Shown here: positions 51,608 through 60,741 of the stretch, piece by piece
How the letters are laid out: each line of letters starts with the position of its first letter
Position numbering within the stretch: position 1 is the first letter of the stretch
Origin: Fibrobacter sp. UWB11
GTDB taxonomy: Bacteria > Fibrobacterota > Fibrobacteria > Fibrobacterales > Fibrobacteraceae
DNA length: 64,000 nucleotides
Assembly: GCF_900143015.1 (NCBI RefSeq)
Contig: NZ_FSRT01000003.1
Span: 310,001 to 374,000 of the forward strand
Direction of reading: 5' to 3'
Program-made: the position numbers and the translations under genes
The notes under the pieces: generated by a model
What the model saw: the letters and a program-made list of their open reading frames with translations, nothing else
What the model was told of the DNA's origin: nothing
Database searches by the model: none

Positions 51608-51646
51608 CAACAGACTAACAAATACTTTGGCTGCAATGCCATACAC

Positions 51647-51672
51647 AATTCCCGCGAAAGCGGGAATTTTTG
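51647..51672 (+). terminator. Terminator of the ABC operon
   Basis: AATTCCCGC-GAAA-GCGGGAATT (9 bp) followed by TTTTG; it reuses the GCGGGAAT core of the dispersed repeats. Confidence 0.85.
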
Positions 51673-51703
51673 TATTATTAAGTTATTGTGACAAGGAGGA
51701 AAT

Positions 51704-54700
51704 ATGATTCACAACAAAAAAGCTAGGTTACTAGCATCCTTTACAACATTGGGAGCCATTTCCGTTTCTGCCGCTTTTGCAGCAACATCCCCATACGACT
51801 TGATTAGGCCCACATGGCCGTTAAGCTGGGATGCGAAGGTATTCGAAAAATTCGATACTACAGTCACCAAGAAAACCGGAATGCTCCCCAAAGCAACAAC
51901 TCCCGAGAGTTTCAAAGCCGGCGAGCTCATACCCGACACATTGGACCAGGCCTATTTCGATGCCATCAACACCAAGATTTCGCCTATCCGCGTGAACCAG
52001 GCAGGTTACCTTGAAAGCGACAACGAACGACAGTTCTACTTTGTCGGTTCCTCCGCCGAGGAATTCGAAGTCGTCGATGCCTACGGTAAATCGCTCAGCA
52101 AAAGGGTGACTGGGACATTCACCAAAAGCGAAGCCGAAACAGAAAGCAACTGGACAATTGTCGCGGGCACAAGCGCAACCACCCCCGACCAACAACGCTA
52201 CAAGGTGGAACTCACAGGACCTTCTGGCAAAATCTTTATCGGAAAAATTCCGCAAACAGTCCCTACCAACAAGCGACTCAGAATCAAAGTCGGCAATGAA
52301 ATTTCAAGCACGTTCATTGTAAGCGACAATGTTTATTCCATGGCCAAAGATGCAAGCCTCAAATTCTTCGGCATCCAGCGTAGCGGCAATTCTGAGTCTT
52401 GGTTCCATGGCCCGAGCCACATGAAAGACGGCGGTGGCGCCATCGTGACAAACGCAGATGAAGCCGGCGGGACATTCGACGAATCGCGTGCAGGGTCTCT
52501 TGCAGGCGGTTGGTATGACTGCGGCGATTACCTCAAGGAATCGCAAACACAGGCATTTGCCTTTATGGCCTTGGCCGTAATGTCAGCCACTAACCCATCA
52601 AAGGATGTTGACCATTACGCTTACAACCAAGCTGATTTTGTAAACACCGATAAAGTGCCCGACGTATTACGCGAAGCAAAGCATGGTGCAGACTTTTTCT
52701 TGAAAGCTTACAATTTTGCCAAGGGCGTTATCGATGACATGCCCGTTTCCGTTGGCAATTTTGGCAGCGACCACGCTTTATGGACGCGCCCGGAAGCCCA
52801 AGATTATTTACCCACCGACAACTCTTCTATAGCAACAGACCGAGGCGGTCCAGCCTCTAGAACGGTCCGCCTTGGAGAACTCGGATCCAACATCGCAGGC
52901 GAAATCGCGGCAGGCCTTGCCATCTTGAGCAAGGATTACGCAAAATACGACAAGAAATTTGCGGACAGTTGCTTGACAGTTGCCGAAAAGATGTACGACT
53001 TTGCTAAGGCTCTTGCTCAAGGCAAATCGAGCTACGACGGCGACAAAAAGTTCAAGAACAACAAGAAAGCCACAGACTGGGGCTCTCTCGCCTACATCGG
53101 CAATAACGAATTCTATGACGACATGGCACTCGCCTCGGTAGCGCTCCTGTACGCCACCAGCAAAAAACAATATGCCGATGACATGTTCCGCACCAAGAGT
53201 CTTGTGCCCGGCCAGCAATATGGCAACGGAGCAGGTTTCTTTGAAGGTGGATGGTTCGTCACAGACAACAAGGCTTTCCTGAAAAACACGAAGAACACTA
53301 GCTGGGCCAATTCATACACTTACGCCCTATACGCTTTGTACAAATTTATTCTTGCTGACAAGACCAAGGCCACAACCGAATACGGACTTACCGAAGACGA
53401 ACGACTCGCCGCTATCGAAGATTGCCTTGCGAACATGATTGCAAACCTAGGCGATATAGGCAATAATAATGGTGGTTCAGTAACACTCCCTGCTGGAGAT
53501 ATCAGCTTCAAGCAAAACAAGGTCTCATACGATCCCATTTGGTACAACATGATGACGGACCAGCTTTGGAATTTCAACCGCTATCAAATGGGCAATGTTT
53601 TCGAAGTGCTGGCATACTCCGATGTAGCAGCCGATATCGAAAAGCAAGGCATCACATTCCCCAAGATGGCTCAGACCGATTTAAAAGCTAACGAAATGAA
53701 GCAACTCGGCATCAACCAGCTGAATTACATGCTCGGCATGAACCCCTGGGATATTTCCTTTGTATATGGCATTGGCGACAAAAACGACGCCCACCCCCAC
53801 CACAGGGCATCAAACCCCGAAGGAAGAAACACCCCGGGCATCAGCTACAAATACAATTGCCCGGTCGGAGCACTTTTCGGAGGCCCCACCCCCACTGAAA
53901 AAAATACCTGGGAGCCCAACGGAATGAGCTGGGAATACTATTTCTTCTCAGAAACTTGCCTTGACGCCTCTACCGTTCTTTTGTCAGCTCTTACCATCCT
54001 TAGCAATGGCGGTGACGACTATTATGAAAAGAAATGCGACAACTGCAAAACTGAAGCGACTCCAGCTTTAGAAGGAGCATACGCAACAGCATACCATTAC
54101 ACATGGAAAGAGGCCGACAACTTCAGCATCCGCATTGTCAACGAATCCCTTGAAAAACTGGATAGCATTACCGCGTATATATACTTCGATGCAACCGAAG
54201 ACGATATAGAATCTTGCGGCCTTATGTTCGATATCGATATATGCACACTATATGATATTGCAGGATTCTCACAAATGTGCGCAACCAAGAGCAGCGAATT
54301 CCGCAATTATTTTAAAGAAAACGGCCCACAAAAAGTGGAAGGAACGGAAAACAAGGACAAGAAAACATACACATGGGCGCAAGCAATTCCTGTAGGATCT
54401 ATTAACATCGGCAATAAAATCAGATTAGACGTTACAACTTCTTCGGGAATGAAATCTGGAGGAAAATGCGAAACACTAGCCCAGCCCGCCAAAACCAAGA
54501 TTACCGACGGTTGGAGCTTCGCAAGCCACGCCGAGACCAAGGATGCTCCCGCATACGACGGTGCCCCCGACTGGGAAAAGGACTACGGCGATATCCAAGA
54601 TGCCCCGAAAGATCCTTACATCGTCATTCGCGACAAGGGAAAACTCCTGTGGGGCTACGGCCCGGGCAAAACCACCAGCGACCGCGTTGGCTTCGTGAAC

Positions 54701-54943
54701 GTTGCTAAAGTCAGCAAAGCCCGCATGCTGTTGAGCGACAACAGTCTCTTTGTCTTAGCGACCGCGCAAGGAACAAAGACCTTGAAGATCTTCGACATGC
54801 TCGGAAACCAGCTGTTGGAGAAATCCTTCGATGGCACTCGCGCAGAAGTAAACCTCGCAAATATCCCGCACCGCGGAACACTAGTTGCAAGAGTCATGCA
54901 AAACAACAAGGCCCTCTCGACAAAAGCGTTTAAAGTTCGATAA
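51704..54943 (+). CDS. Secreted GH9 endoglucanase (cellulase)
   Basis: 1079 residues, signal peptide to about 27 (AAFAATS). A CelD-type N-terminal Ig-like domain (about 94-207, PIRVNQAGYL) precedes the GH9 (alpha/alpha)6 domain (about 210-765). Catalytic residues: Asp272/Asp275 in GGWYDCGDY and the acid Glu750 in FFSETCLD; HPHHRAS (697-703) is the usual substrate loop. A Cys-rich Ig-like or carbohydrate-related domain follows (about 790-1000), and the last 75 residues (LKIFDMLGNQLLEKS...) look like a type IX sorting tail. It cuts cellulose outside the cell. AAGGAGGAAAT is the ideal ribosome site for the ATG at 51704. Confidence 0.95.
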   Translation: MIHNKKARLLASFTTLGAISVSAAFAATSPYDLIRPTWPLSWDAKVFEKFDTTVTKKTGMLPKATTPESFKAGELIPDTLDQAYFDAINTKISPIRVNQAGYLESDNERQFYFVGSSAEEFEVVDAYGKSLSKRVTGTFTKSEAETESNWTIVAGTSATTPDQQRYKVELTGPSGKIFIGKIPQTVPTNKRLRIKVGNEISSTFIVSDNVYSMAKDASLKFFGIQRSGNSESWFHGPSHMKDGGGAIVTNADEAGGTFDESRAGSLAGGWYDCGDYLKESQTQAFAFMALAVMSATNPSKDVDHYAYNQADFVNTDKVPDVLREAKHGADFFLKAYNFAKGVIDDMPVSVGNFGSDHALWTRPEAQDYLPTDNSSIATDRGGPASRTVRLGELGSNIAGEIAAGLAILSKDYAKYDKKFADSCLTVAEKMYDFAKALAQGKSSYDGDKKFKNNKKATDWGSLAYIGNNEFYDDMALASVALLYATSKKQYADDMFRTKSLVPGQQYGNGAGFFEGGWFVTDNKAFLKNTKNTSWANSYTYALYALYKFILADKTKATTEYGLTEDERLAAIEDCLANMIANLGDIGNNNGGSVTLPAGDISFKQNKVSYDPIWYNMMTDQLWNFNRYQMGNVFEVLAYSDVAADIEKQGITFPKMAQTDLKANEMKQLGINQLNYMLGMNPWDISFVYGIGDKNDAHPHHRASNPEGRNTPGISYKYNCPVGALFGGPTPTEKNTWEPNGMSWEYYFFSETCLDASTVLLSALTILSNGGDDYYEKKCDNCKTEATPALEGAYATAYHYTWKEADNFSIRIVNESLEKLDSITAYIYFDATEDDIESCGLMFDIDICTLYDIAGFSQMCATKSSEFRNYFKENGPQKVEGTENKDKKTYTWAQAIPVGSINIGNKIRLDVTTSSGMKSGGKCETLAQPAKTKITDGWSFASHAETKDAPAYDGAPDWEKDYGDIQDAPKDPYIVIRDKGKLLWGYGPGKTTSDRVGFVNVAKVSKARMLLSDNSLFVLATAQGTKTLKIFDMLGNQLLEKSFDGTRAEVNLANIPHRGTLVARVMQNNKALSTKAFKVR

Positions 54944-54966
54944 GCCTTTTACATATTTCGTATAGA

Positions 54967-54993
54967 AGCCGACTCGCCAGTCGGCTTTTTTTC
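54967..54993 (+). terminator. Terminator of the GH9 gene
   Basis: AGCCGACT-CGCC-AGTCGGCT followed by seven T. Confidence 0.9.
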
Positions 54994-55037
54994 ATTTTTT
55001 CTTGTCACATTCCCTATTCAGAAGCTATTTTAAAGTC

Positions 55038-55679
55038 ATGAATTTTCTTGAATTTTTACAGCCGATGCCGGTCGTGGGCATTCTCCGCGACATTCCTCAA
55101 GGCGCCGAAGAAGCGTGCGTGAACGCGTCTGCCAAATGCGGACTCAAGGCAATTGAAGTAACGATGAACACCGCTGCCGCAACTGAAATTATCGCAAAGC
55201 TTAAATCCTACGCCAAGCCTCTTGGCATTAAGGTGGGTGCAGGCACAGTACGTCACGGAAGCGATGTGGAAAAAGCAATTTCTGCAGGTGCCGAATTCAT
55301 CGTCACACCGAACACGCGTCACGAAGTTATTCGACTTTCGAACACCGCAGGCATTCCGATTATCCCGGGCGCACTCACCCCGACCGAAGTACAGAAGGCT
55401 TACGATCTCGGTGCAACCGCTATCAAGATTTTCCCTGTGAATTGCGTTGGCGGTCCGGAATACATCAAGGCATTGCGCGGCCCGTTCCGCGACATTCCTT
55501 TAATGGCATGCGGCGGAGTGAATGCCGAGAACGCCGCAAGCTACTTGAAGGCTAGCGCGAATCTTCTTTCGTTCGGCGGAAGCATCTTCAATGCAGAACT
55601 GATGAAAGCAGGCAACTGGGCAACCATCGAAGCAAGGATGCAGAAGCTGTTGGATGCAGTCAAGGCTGCGATTGCGTAA
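55038..55679 (+). CDS. eda: KDPG / 4-hydroxy-2-oxoglutarate aldolase
   Basis: 213 residues from ATG 55038. The class I aldolase residues are present: PVVGILR with Arg17, Glu40 in AIEVTMNT, and Lys130 in ATAIKIFPV, which forms the Schiff base; PGALTPTEVQ and MACGGVN also match. It splits 2-keto-3-deoxy-6-phosphogluconate to pyruvate and glyceraldehyde-3-phosphate, as in Entner-Doudoroff or uronate breakdown. No other gene of these routes is adjacent. TATTTTAA is 4 nt before the ATG and no Shine-Dalgarno is visible. Confidence 0.93.
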   Translation: MNFLEFLQPMPVVGILRDIPQGAEEACVNASAKCGLKAIEVTMNTAAATEIIAKLKSYAKPLGIKVGAGTVRHGSDVEKAISAGAEFIVTPNTRHEVIRLSNTAGIPIIPGALTPTEVQKAYDLGATAIKIFPVNCVGGPEYIKALRGPFRDIPLMACGGVNAENAASYLKASANLLSFGGSIFNAELMKAGNWATIEARMQKLLDAVKAAIA

Positions 55680-55703
55680 CAGTCCGGTATAACAATTGCG
55701 AAA

Positions 55704-55735
55704 AAGCCGCGGAAAATTCCGCGGCTTCTCTTTTA
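55704..55735 (+). terminator. Terminator of eda
   Basis: AAGCCGCGGAA / TTCCGCGGCTT stem (11 bp) followed by CTCTTTT. Confidence 0.9.
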
Positions 55736-55750
55736 ATTCCAAGAAATAAT

Positions 55751-55781
55751 GGATCCTATCGCCTTCGGCTTCAGGATGACA
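55751..55781. repeat. Dispersed repeat
   Basis: GGATCCTATCGCCTTCGG CTTCAGGATGACA; lies between convergent eda and the GGDEF gene. Confidence 0.75.
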
Positions 55782-55786
55782 CAATC

Positions 55787-56656
55787 CTAACTACGTTCCG
55801 CACGCATCTTGCGTTTGCACTCGTACATGGATGCATCCGCACTGCGAAGCATTTCGTCCATGTCCTTATAGTCTTCAGCAGAACTTGCAATGCCATACGC
55901 AAAGGCAACCGTCTGGTCCACAATCGTAAGCGACTTTACAGATTCCTGCATTCTTTCGGCACAGACAAAAGCACCCTTCACATCTGTATCCGGGCAAATG
56001 ACTAAGAATTCGTCACCGCCCATGCGGAACAGCATATCCGATTCACGGAGCAACTTGTTGCACGAAGTCACTACAGAACGGAGAAGCAAATCGCCAGCCA
56101 AATGTCCATGCTGGTCGTTAATCTTTTTCAGTCCATTCAAGTCAAAATAAACTATCGAGAAATTCGTTCCGTAACGTTTGCTACGAGCAAACAACTCACG
56201 GAGAGAACAAATCGCATGACGGCGGTTGTACGCGCCAGTCAAGTCATCCGTCAAGGAGATTTCGCGCAGGTTGCGTAACGAACGAGCCAAGCGCAAATGC
56301 ACACCAATTCGAGCAAGCAAAATATCTGGCGCGGCAGACTTACATACAAAGTCCGATGCACCCGATTGGAAACCCTGCGTTACACTTTCTTCATTTTCCT
56401 GATTTGTGAGGAATATAACGGGCAAATCGTCCAACGGGAAATGCTTACGGATATTCAAGCAAACATCATAGCCATTCATTTCAGGCATATTGACGTCGAG
56501 CAACACTAGCTCTACAGGATTATTGAGCAAATATTCCAAAGCCTCGGCACCGGATTTACAACCGATAACTTCGTAACCTACTCCTTTGAGAACGTCCGAG
56601 TCTCTTTTCAACTCAGCATCGTCATCATCGACGATAAGAATCTTTTCCTCTACCAT
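55787..56656 (-). CDS. Response regulator with diguanylate cyclase output (REC-GGDEF)
   Basis: 289 residues. REC domain (about 5-120): acidic pocket D10-D13, phospho-acceptor Asp54 in LLDVNMPEMNG, then FLTNQ where Thr sits. GGDEF domain (about 130-289) with SLTDDLTGAYNRR, an intact MGGDEFL active site and an RESD inhibitory (RxxD) site five residues before it. It should make cyclic-di-GMP when phosphorylated and be inhibited by its product. AAGGAG precedes the ATG. No histidine kinase gene is nearby. Confidence 0.95.
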   Translation of the reverse strand: MVEEKILIVDDDDAELKRDSDVLKGVGYEVIGCKSGAEALEYLLNNPVELVLLDVNMPEMNGYDVCLNIRKHFPLDDLPVIFLTNQENEESVTQGFQSGASDFVCKSAAPDILLARIGVHLRLARSLRNLREISLTDDLTGAYNRRHAICSLRELFARSKRYGTNFSIVYFDLNGLKKINDQHGHLAGDLLLRSVVTSCNKLLRESDMLFRMGGDEFLVICPDTDVKGAFVCAERMQESVKSLTIVDQTVAFAYGIASSAEDYKDMDEMLRSADASMYECKRKMRAERS

Positions 56657-56703
56657 TTTGTCTCCTTACCATCCTAACACTCATTCCGGACTACAAAATA
56701 AAA

Positions 56704-57525
56704 TTACTCGAGGTACTCTATCGGCGGATTCGATTCAACAAGCCCCATTTGAGACGCTAATTTGAAAAAAAGAGCTAACGACAGCTTGCGTTCATCCGTA
56801 AAATGGTAGTCCAAGACGCTAAAATAGTCTTCGATAAGGGGACGAGGTAAATTTACCGGATATTTTTCAAGCCACAAGTCCAACGCCTGCGATGGATTTT
56901 TCCGGAACTCCCGAATACCCGTTTCAAGCCGAGCCATGTAATCGACCAACACCGGTTTCAAACGCGGCTGCAGAGCATCCTTCGAAATCAGCCATGCGCC
57001 AAAGACAAAGGGGAGCCCTTGCCACTCTTGCCAAAGAGCACCCAAATCATAGCTGTACGCAAAACGATGGCGTTCATTTTCTTCAAGCGCCAAGTCGCCT
57101 ATCAAAAGGCATGCATCATCTGTCGCTTCTGCTGCAAATCCCGATACGTATTCAGGCCGCAACCCATACCTATTTTCAAGAAGTATCCTCAATAACGTAA
57201 CAGACGTTTTGCTCTGCGAAGTCATGCGGATACGCTTACCCGAAAGTTGCTCAATGGGATAACGCGAAAAAAGCTTGACCGACCGCACCTCAAAGGAACA
57301 GGACGTACAAAGCGAAGGTGACAGCACAAAGGCGCCCGGTTTTTGAGCAAAGGTAATGGAAGAGGCCGGAGAAAGATGAATAGAGCCATCTTTAAGGCCC
57401 GCACAGTGAGCGCTCGGCGGACCATCGACAAAGGCCACCTCGGGAAATTCGTTTTCGCGACCGACAGAATTAAAGAAAAACGGCGCACAGACTAAAAAAG
57501 GGATTCGACCAACACAGAGAGTCAT
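56704..57525 (-). CDS. mqnA: Chorismate dehydratase (MqnA-like), futalosine menaquinone pathway
   Basis: 273 residues, family-typical length. MqnA/MqnD (VitK2_biosynth) features: an N-terminal VGRIPFLVCAPF strand, the DGPPSAHCAGLKDGSIHLSPASS motif, RMTSQSKTSV, a DACLLIGDLAL stretch and a WLISKDAL segment. It makes 3-enolpyruvyl-benzoate from chorismate in the cytoplasm. TAACTTTT is 4 nt before the ATG without a Shine-Dalgarno. The usual partners mqnE/mqnC/mqnB are not nearby. Confidence 0.85.
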   Translation of the reverse strand: MTLCVGRIPFLVCAPFFFNSVGRENEFPEVAFVDGPPSAHCAGLKDGSIHLSPASSITFAQKPGAFVLSPSLCTSCSFEVRSVKLFSRYPIEQLSGKRIRMTSQSKTSVTLLRILLENRYGLRPEYVSGFAAEATDDACLLIGDLALEENERHRFAYSYDLGALWQEWQGLPFVFGAWLISKDALQPRLKPVLVDYMARLETGIREFRKNPSQALDLWLEKYPVNLPRPLIEDYFSVLDYHFTDERKLSLALFFKLASQMGLVESNPPIEYLE

Positions 57526-57613
57526 GTAAAAAAGTTAAATTTTTGTGTGTGGCTAAATTGTATGCCACGTCAAAAACAATTCGATTAATTCAAAAGTTAA
57601 TGGCTAAAGAATA

Positions 57614-57904
57614 ATGGCTGTATTTCACGTGAAGAAAACCTCGCTCGGCGAAGACCAGACTAGTCTCGTTTTCAAGGGCAAGATTGTAGAAGGTCCCATC
57701 AGCAAGGGCATGACTATTGAAATTCCTGTAACGCAGGAAGCCGTCGTCAAAATGAAGATTTACGACATTGTCCAGTTCGACAAACAAAAGGACGAAGACA
57801 AGAAGGTGGGCCTTGTTGTAGATTTTTATAATCTTCCCGACGATATGGAAGTCATCATGGACCTAAACATCGCCGACGAAGATTTGAACATCGTAAACGA
57901 ATAA
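57614..57904 (+). CDS. Small acidic beta-rich protein of unknown function
   Basis: 96 residues, no signal peptide. Alternating hydrophobic strands (AVFHVKKTSL, SLVFKGKIVEGP, GMTIEIPV, VGLVVDFY) suggest a small beta barrel; the C-terminus is very acidic (DLNIADEDLNIVNE). The family is not recognised. It is 48 bp before the GH5 gene on the same strand, possibly co-transcribed. Confidence 0.65.
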   Translation: MAVFHVKKTSLGEDQTSLVFKGKIVEGPISKGMTIEIPVTQEAVVKMKIYDIVQFDKQKDEDKKVGLVVDFYNLPDDMEVIMDLNIADEDLNIVNE

Positions 57905-57952
57905 CCTATTCATTCACCGGCTGCTCCGGCAGCCAAAGTATGGGATACACGC

Positions 57953-59026
57953 ATGAATAAAGAAAGATTGCGCGGAGTGAATTTGGGCGGATGGTTCAGT
58001 CAAGTTGACTGCATCGAAGAAAAGGACCCTGTCGGTTTTCCGGGAGTGGTCGGACACATCAAGACGTTCCTAGGAACAAGCGATTTCAAGCGCATCCACG
58101 ATGCGGGGTTCAACCACGTACGCTTGCCGGTGGACTACTTTAATTTATTTAAAGGAGACGAACTCAAGCCGGACGAAGAAATCTTTGCGCTCTTGGACAA
58201 GGCTCTCAAGGACATCCAGGATGCCGACCTCGATGTGATTCTCGATTTGCACAAGTGCCCGGGTCACGACTTCCACCTCGCCAGCAATCACGAACAAGCT
58301 TTCTTTGCCGATGCGAACGCCCGCAAGGACACGCGCAAGATTTGGGCATACATGGCAGAACGCTACAGTTCCATGCCGCGCGTGATGATGGAACTTTTGA
58401 ATGAACCGGCCGCAAGCGATTCCAAGGTTTGGGACAAAGTCAAAGACGAAATCTTCTGGGAAATCCGCAAGCACGCTCCGAAGAACACGATTGTCGTAGG
58501 CGCCAACAAATGGAACAGCGCAAGGGAATTTGAATTCTTGACACCGCTCGATGACGACAACGCCATCTACAGTTTCCACACCTACACGCCGGTGACGTTC
58601 ACACACCAAGGCGCAGCCTGGATTGACGACCCGTTCTTCAATATTGAACGCCCGTGGCCAGGCGACTACGCCGCACCGGAAACAGACGGAAGAACGCGAC
58701 TCCACGTGGAATACGGCAGATGGGACAAGGCTCAGTTGCAGGCTAGCATCCAGAACGCCCTTGATTTCCGCGCCAAGTACGACTTGCCCGTAAGCTGCAA
58801 TGAATTCGGCGTTTACGTACAAGTTCCTCGCAAGTATCAACTTGCCTGGATGCGCGACTTCCTTGACATTCTTCGCGATGCCGACGTGGGTTACAGCTAC
58901 TGGAACTACAAGAACTTGGACTTCGGTCTCGTCTCTAAAGGCGAATCGCTGCACAACAATTTACCGCAGTACAACAATCCCGAACGCCTCGACCGCGAAC
59001 TCATGGAAATGATCGCGAAAGGGTAA
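57953..59026 (+). CDS. Intracellular GH5 glucanase / cellodextrinase
   Basis: 357 residues, a complete GH5 TIM barrel. Catalytic acid Glu151 in ELLNEPAA and nucleophile Glu284 in SCNEFGVY; HVRLPVDY and IYSFHTYTPV also fit. There is no signal peptide, so it should act in the cytoplasm on imported cellodextrins or similar oligosaccharides (inference). Length and family match the cellodextrinase CedA described from F. succinogenes, but identity cannot be checked here. Together with the exported GH9 enzyme it would form an outside-cut, inside-finish cellulose route. Confidence 0.9.
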   Translation: MNKERLRGVNLGGWFSQVDCIEEKDPVGFPGVVGHIKTFLGTSDFKRIHDAGFNHVRLPVDYFNLFKGDELKPDEEIFALLDKALKDIQDADLDVILDLHKCPGHDFHLASNHEQAFFADANARKDTRKIWAYMAERYSSMPRVMMELLNEPAASDSKVWDKVKDEIFWEIRKHAPKNTIVVGANKWNSAREFEFLTPLDDDNAIYSFHTYTPVTFTHQGAAWIDDPFFNIERPWPGDYAAPETDGRTRLHVEYGRWDKAQLQASIQNALDFRAKYDLPVSCNEFGVYVQVPRKYQLAWMRDFLDILRDADVGYSYWNYKNLDFGLVSKGESLHNNLPQYNNPERLDRELMEMIAKG

Positions 59027-59071
59027 CGGCTTCGCCGCAGTAGACAGTAGGAAGTAGGAAGTTACTCTACC

Positions 59072-59107
59072 GTCATCCTGGAGGGAGCTTCGCGACCGAT
59101 AGGATCC
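59072..59107. repeat. Dispersed repeat
   Basis: GTCATCCTGGAGGGAGC ... CGCGACCGATAGGATCC; the closest intergenic relative of the two in-frame copies at 11082-11172. Confidence 0.8.
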
Positions 59108-59127
59108 AGTCAATTTCTGATTTTGCA

Positions 59128-59155
59128 ATGCCCGCCGCAAGCGGGCATTTTTTTG
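59128..59155 (+). terminator. Terminator behind the GH5 gene
   Basis: ATGCCCGC-CGCAA-GCGGGCAT followed by seven T. Confidence 0.85.
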
Positions 59156-59248
59156 TTTTTTCAACAAATGATTTTTATAAAAACGCAATCATTAAAAATT
59201 TTGATTAGATTATAATTGATTTCAAGTCCAAATATTTAAAGGCTAAAT

Positions 59249-60082
59249 ATGATATCTTCTCTAATAGCTTTGTTAATAAAGGTTGCAATAGTACTTGTTG
59301 TTGTAGTAGTAATTAAGTCTTTGAAATCTTCAAGTTCTGACAATTCTTTAAATAAAAACACTTCTACCATCTCAGACAGAGTAAAAAGCTATGCTCAGGA
59401 AAATCAAGAATACTATGAATCTATCGTAAACAGCAGTTCCTTTAATTTCAATGACAGATTCAACATATGCCCAGACAAATCTGATTTAGGAGATTATGGT
59501 GAATTTCTAACATTCAAAGAAATTGTTAGATGGTCGAGTTGCCATAGTTATAATTACAAAATTTTAAGAAATATCAATATAGGGACTCATTGCGAAATAG
59601 ACCTTGTATGGATTCACGAAACAGGGATATATGTTTTCGAAAGCAAAAATATTTCTGGACAAATATACGGAGACGAAAACAGTAACCAATGGTGCAAAAT
59701 ACTTAATAACAGAACAAAAAAACAATTCTACAATCCAATCTTTCAAAACAACGGTCACATTAACGCTCTTAAACGCATATTAGGAAATCATTATTCCTAC
59801 TGTTCCATAATAGTTTTTAGTGAACGATGTGAATTAAAAGATATTCCCCCTAACACACAATCAAGAATTATTACAAAACGAAATTATTTACAATCAAAAC
59901 TAACAGAAAGAATCGCAAGAGAACAAAGCAGACTTTCAATTGCGCAAATCGAAGCCCTATATCGAAAGCTTATTCCATACGCATACGCTTCGCAAGACAT
60001 CAAACAAAAACACTCTGATTACATCAACAAGAAATATGGTTACAAAAATGGCAACGATGATGATGTAGATTTACCTTTCTAA
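59249..60082 (+). CDS. Membrane-anchored NERD-domain (nuclease-related) protein
   Basis: 277 residues; AAAGG precedes the ATG. One N-terminal membrane helix (about 5-24, LIALLIKVAIVLVVVVVIKS), a polar linker, then a NERD domain (about 78-200): GDYGEFLTFKEI, a central EIDLVWIHETGIYVFESKN with the acidic and E-x-K residues of the PD-(D/E)xK-like nuclease core, and a C-terminal helical tail. NERD proteins may act in DNA processing or defence; the role is unknown. The gene is much poorer in GC than its neighbours, with AT-rich flanks, so horizontal transfer is possible. Confidence 0.85.
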   Translation: MISSLIALLIKVAIVLVVVVVIKSLKSSSSDNSLNKNTSTISDRVKSYAQENQEYYESIVNSSSFNFNDRFNICPDKSDLGDYGEFLTFKEIVRWSSCHSYNYKILRNINIGTHCEIDLVWIHETGIYVFESKNISGQIYGDENSNQWCKILNNRTKKQFYNPIFQNNGHINALKRILGNHYSYCSIIVFSERCELKDIPPNTQSRIITKRNYLQSKLTERIAREQSRLSIAQIEALYRKLIPYAYASQDIKQKHSDYINKKYGYKNGNDDDVDLPF

Positions 60083-60125
60083 GAATAAATTATTATTTGA
60101 GAAAATAAAAGCGTCGGCCAAGGAT

Positions 60126-60180
60126 GGGGAGGGTGCAGGGAGGGGCCCGTGCGGCCTTCGCAACTCCGAGCTGGGGCCCC
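60126..60180 (+). other. G-quadruplex motif next to a GC-rich hairpin
   Basis: GGGGAGGGTGCAGGGAGGGG (60126-60145) has four G runs with loops of 1, 4 and 1 nt, a textbook G4 pattern. Overlapping it, GGGGCCC (60142-60148) pairs with GGGCCCC (60174-60180); TGCG/CGCA forms a small inner stem. It lies in the 155-bp gap between the convergent NERD and 60238 genes and stands out from AT-rich flanks. Confidence 0.55.
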
Positions 60181-60237
60181 GCCCGCAAGATTTTCTTTTT
60201 GCATTAAAAAGAGCCACTTGGAGCGATAAGCCAAATT

Positions 60238-60696
60238 TTACATCTCTATGAGAATGCCGGCTTGCAAATACCAGTAGCCTTCACCGGAGTGATTCAAGAA
60301 TTGATAGCCTGTCGAAAAAATAATGGACGAGTTGTCACCATTCTTAATGTCGAGTCCGCCACCTGCACGCCAAAACATTTGATCGTCCTTGCCGAACAGA
60401 TAACCAAAATCACCTGTTGCAATAGGCAGCACAGTTCGGCCAATCGGTAAGCGAACCCAAAGACTTCCGGACAACGGCATAAGGCCGACATTATCTAATT
60501 CTTGATAGCCAATGCCAACACCAGCAAAAACCATCTGGTCAATCGGATACCACAGATGGCCATAGAAGCTCATGTTGAAATATCCCATGTGGCTCACGCG
60601 ATTGCAGAAACCGCCCTGCGCATCCAACGTGAAAGCGCTCGCCGGAGTAGCGACAAACGCAAGCGCGAATATAATAGCAGTCAAAAACTTTTTCAT
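60238..60696 (-). CDS. Small outer-membrane-barrel-like protein of unknown function
   Basis: 152 residues, Sec signal peptide (to about residue 21, TPASA-FT). The mature part is made of short alternating strands with aromatic residues (YFNMSFYGHLWYP, VFAGVGIGYQEL, SGSLWVRLPIG, FWRAGGGLDI, IIFSTGYQFL, WYLQAGILIEM), as in small eight-stranded barrels. No specific family is recognised. Its 3' end faces the NERD gene. Confidence 0.7.
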   Translation of the reverse strand: MKKFLTAIIFALAFVATPASAFTLDAQGGFCNRVSHMGYFNMSFYGHLWYPIDQMVFAGVGIGYQELDNVGLMPLSGSLWVRLPIGRTVLPIATGDFGYLFGKDDQMFWRAGGGLDIKNGDNSSIIFSTGYQFLNHSGEGYWYLQAGILIEM

Positions 60697-60741
60697 ATGC
60701 CTATACGCTAATATATAAATTCTTTTGCGCTACGAGAAGGA

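Noticed and set aside
58145-58954. 269-codon open frame on the minus strand
   Set aside because: Antisense of the GH5 gene, whose catalytic motifs prove the plus-strand reading.
60083-60237. Rho-independent terminator at the GC-rich hairpin
   Set aside because: The GGGGCCC stem is not followed by a T tract in either direction near enough; it is reported as a G4/hairpin element instead.
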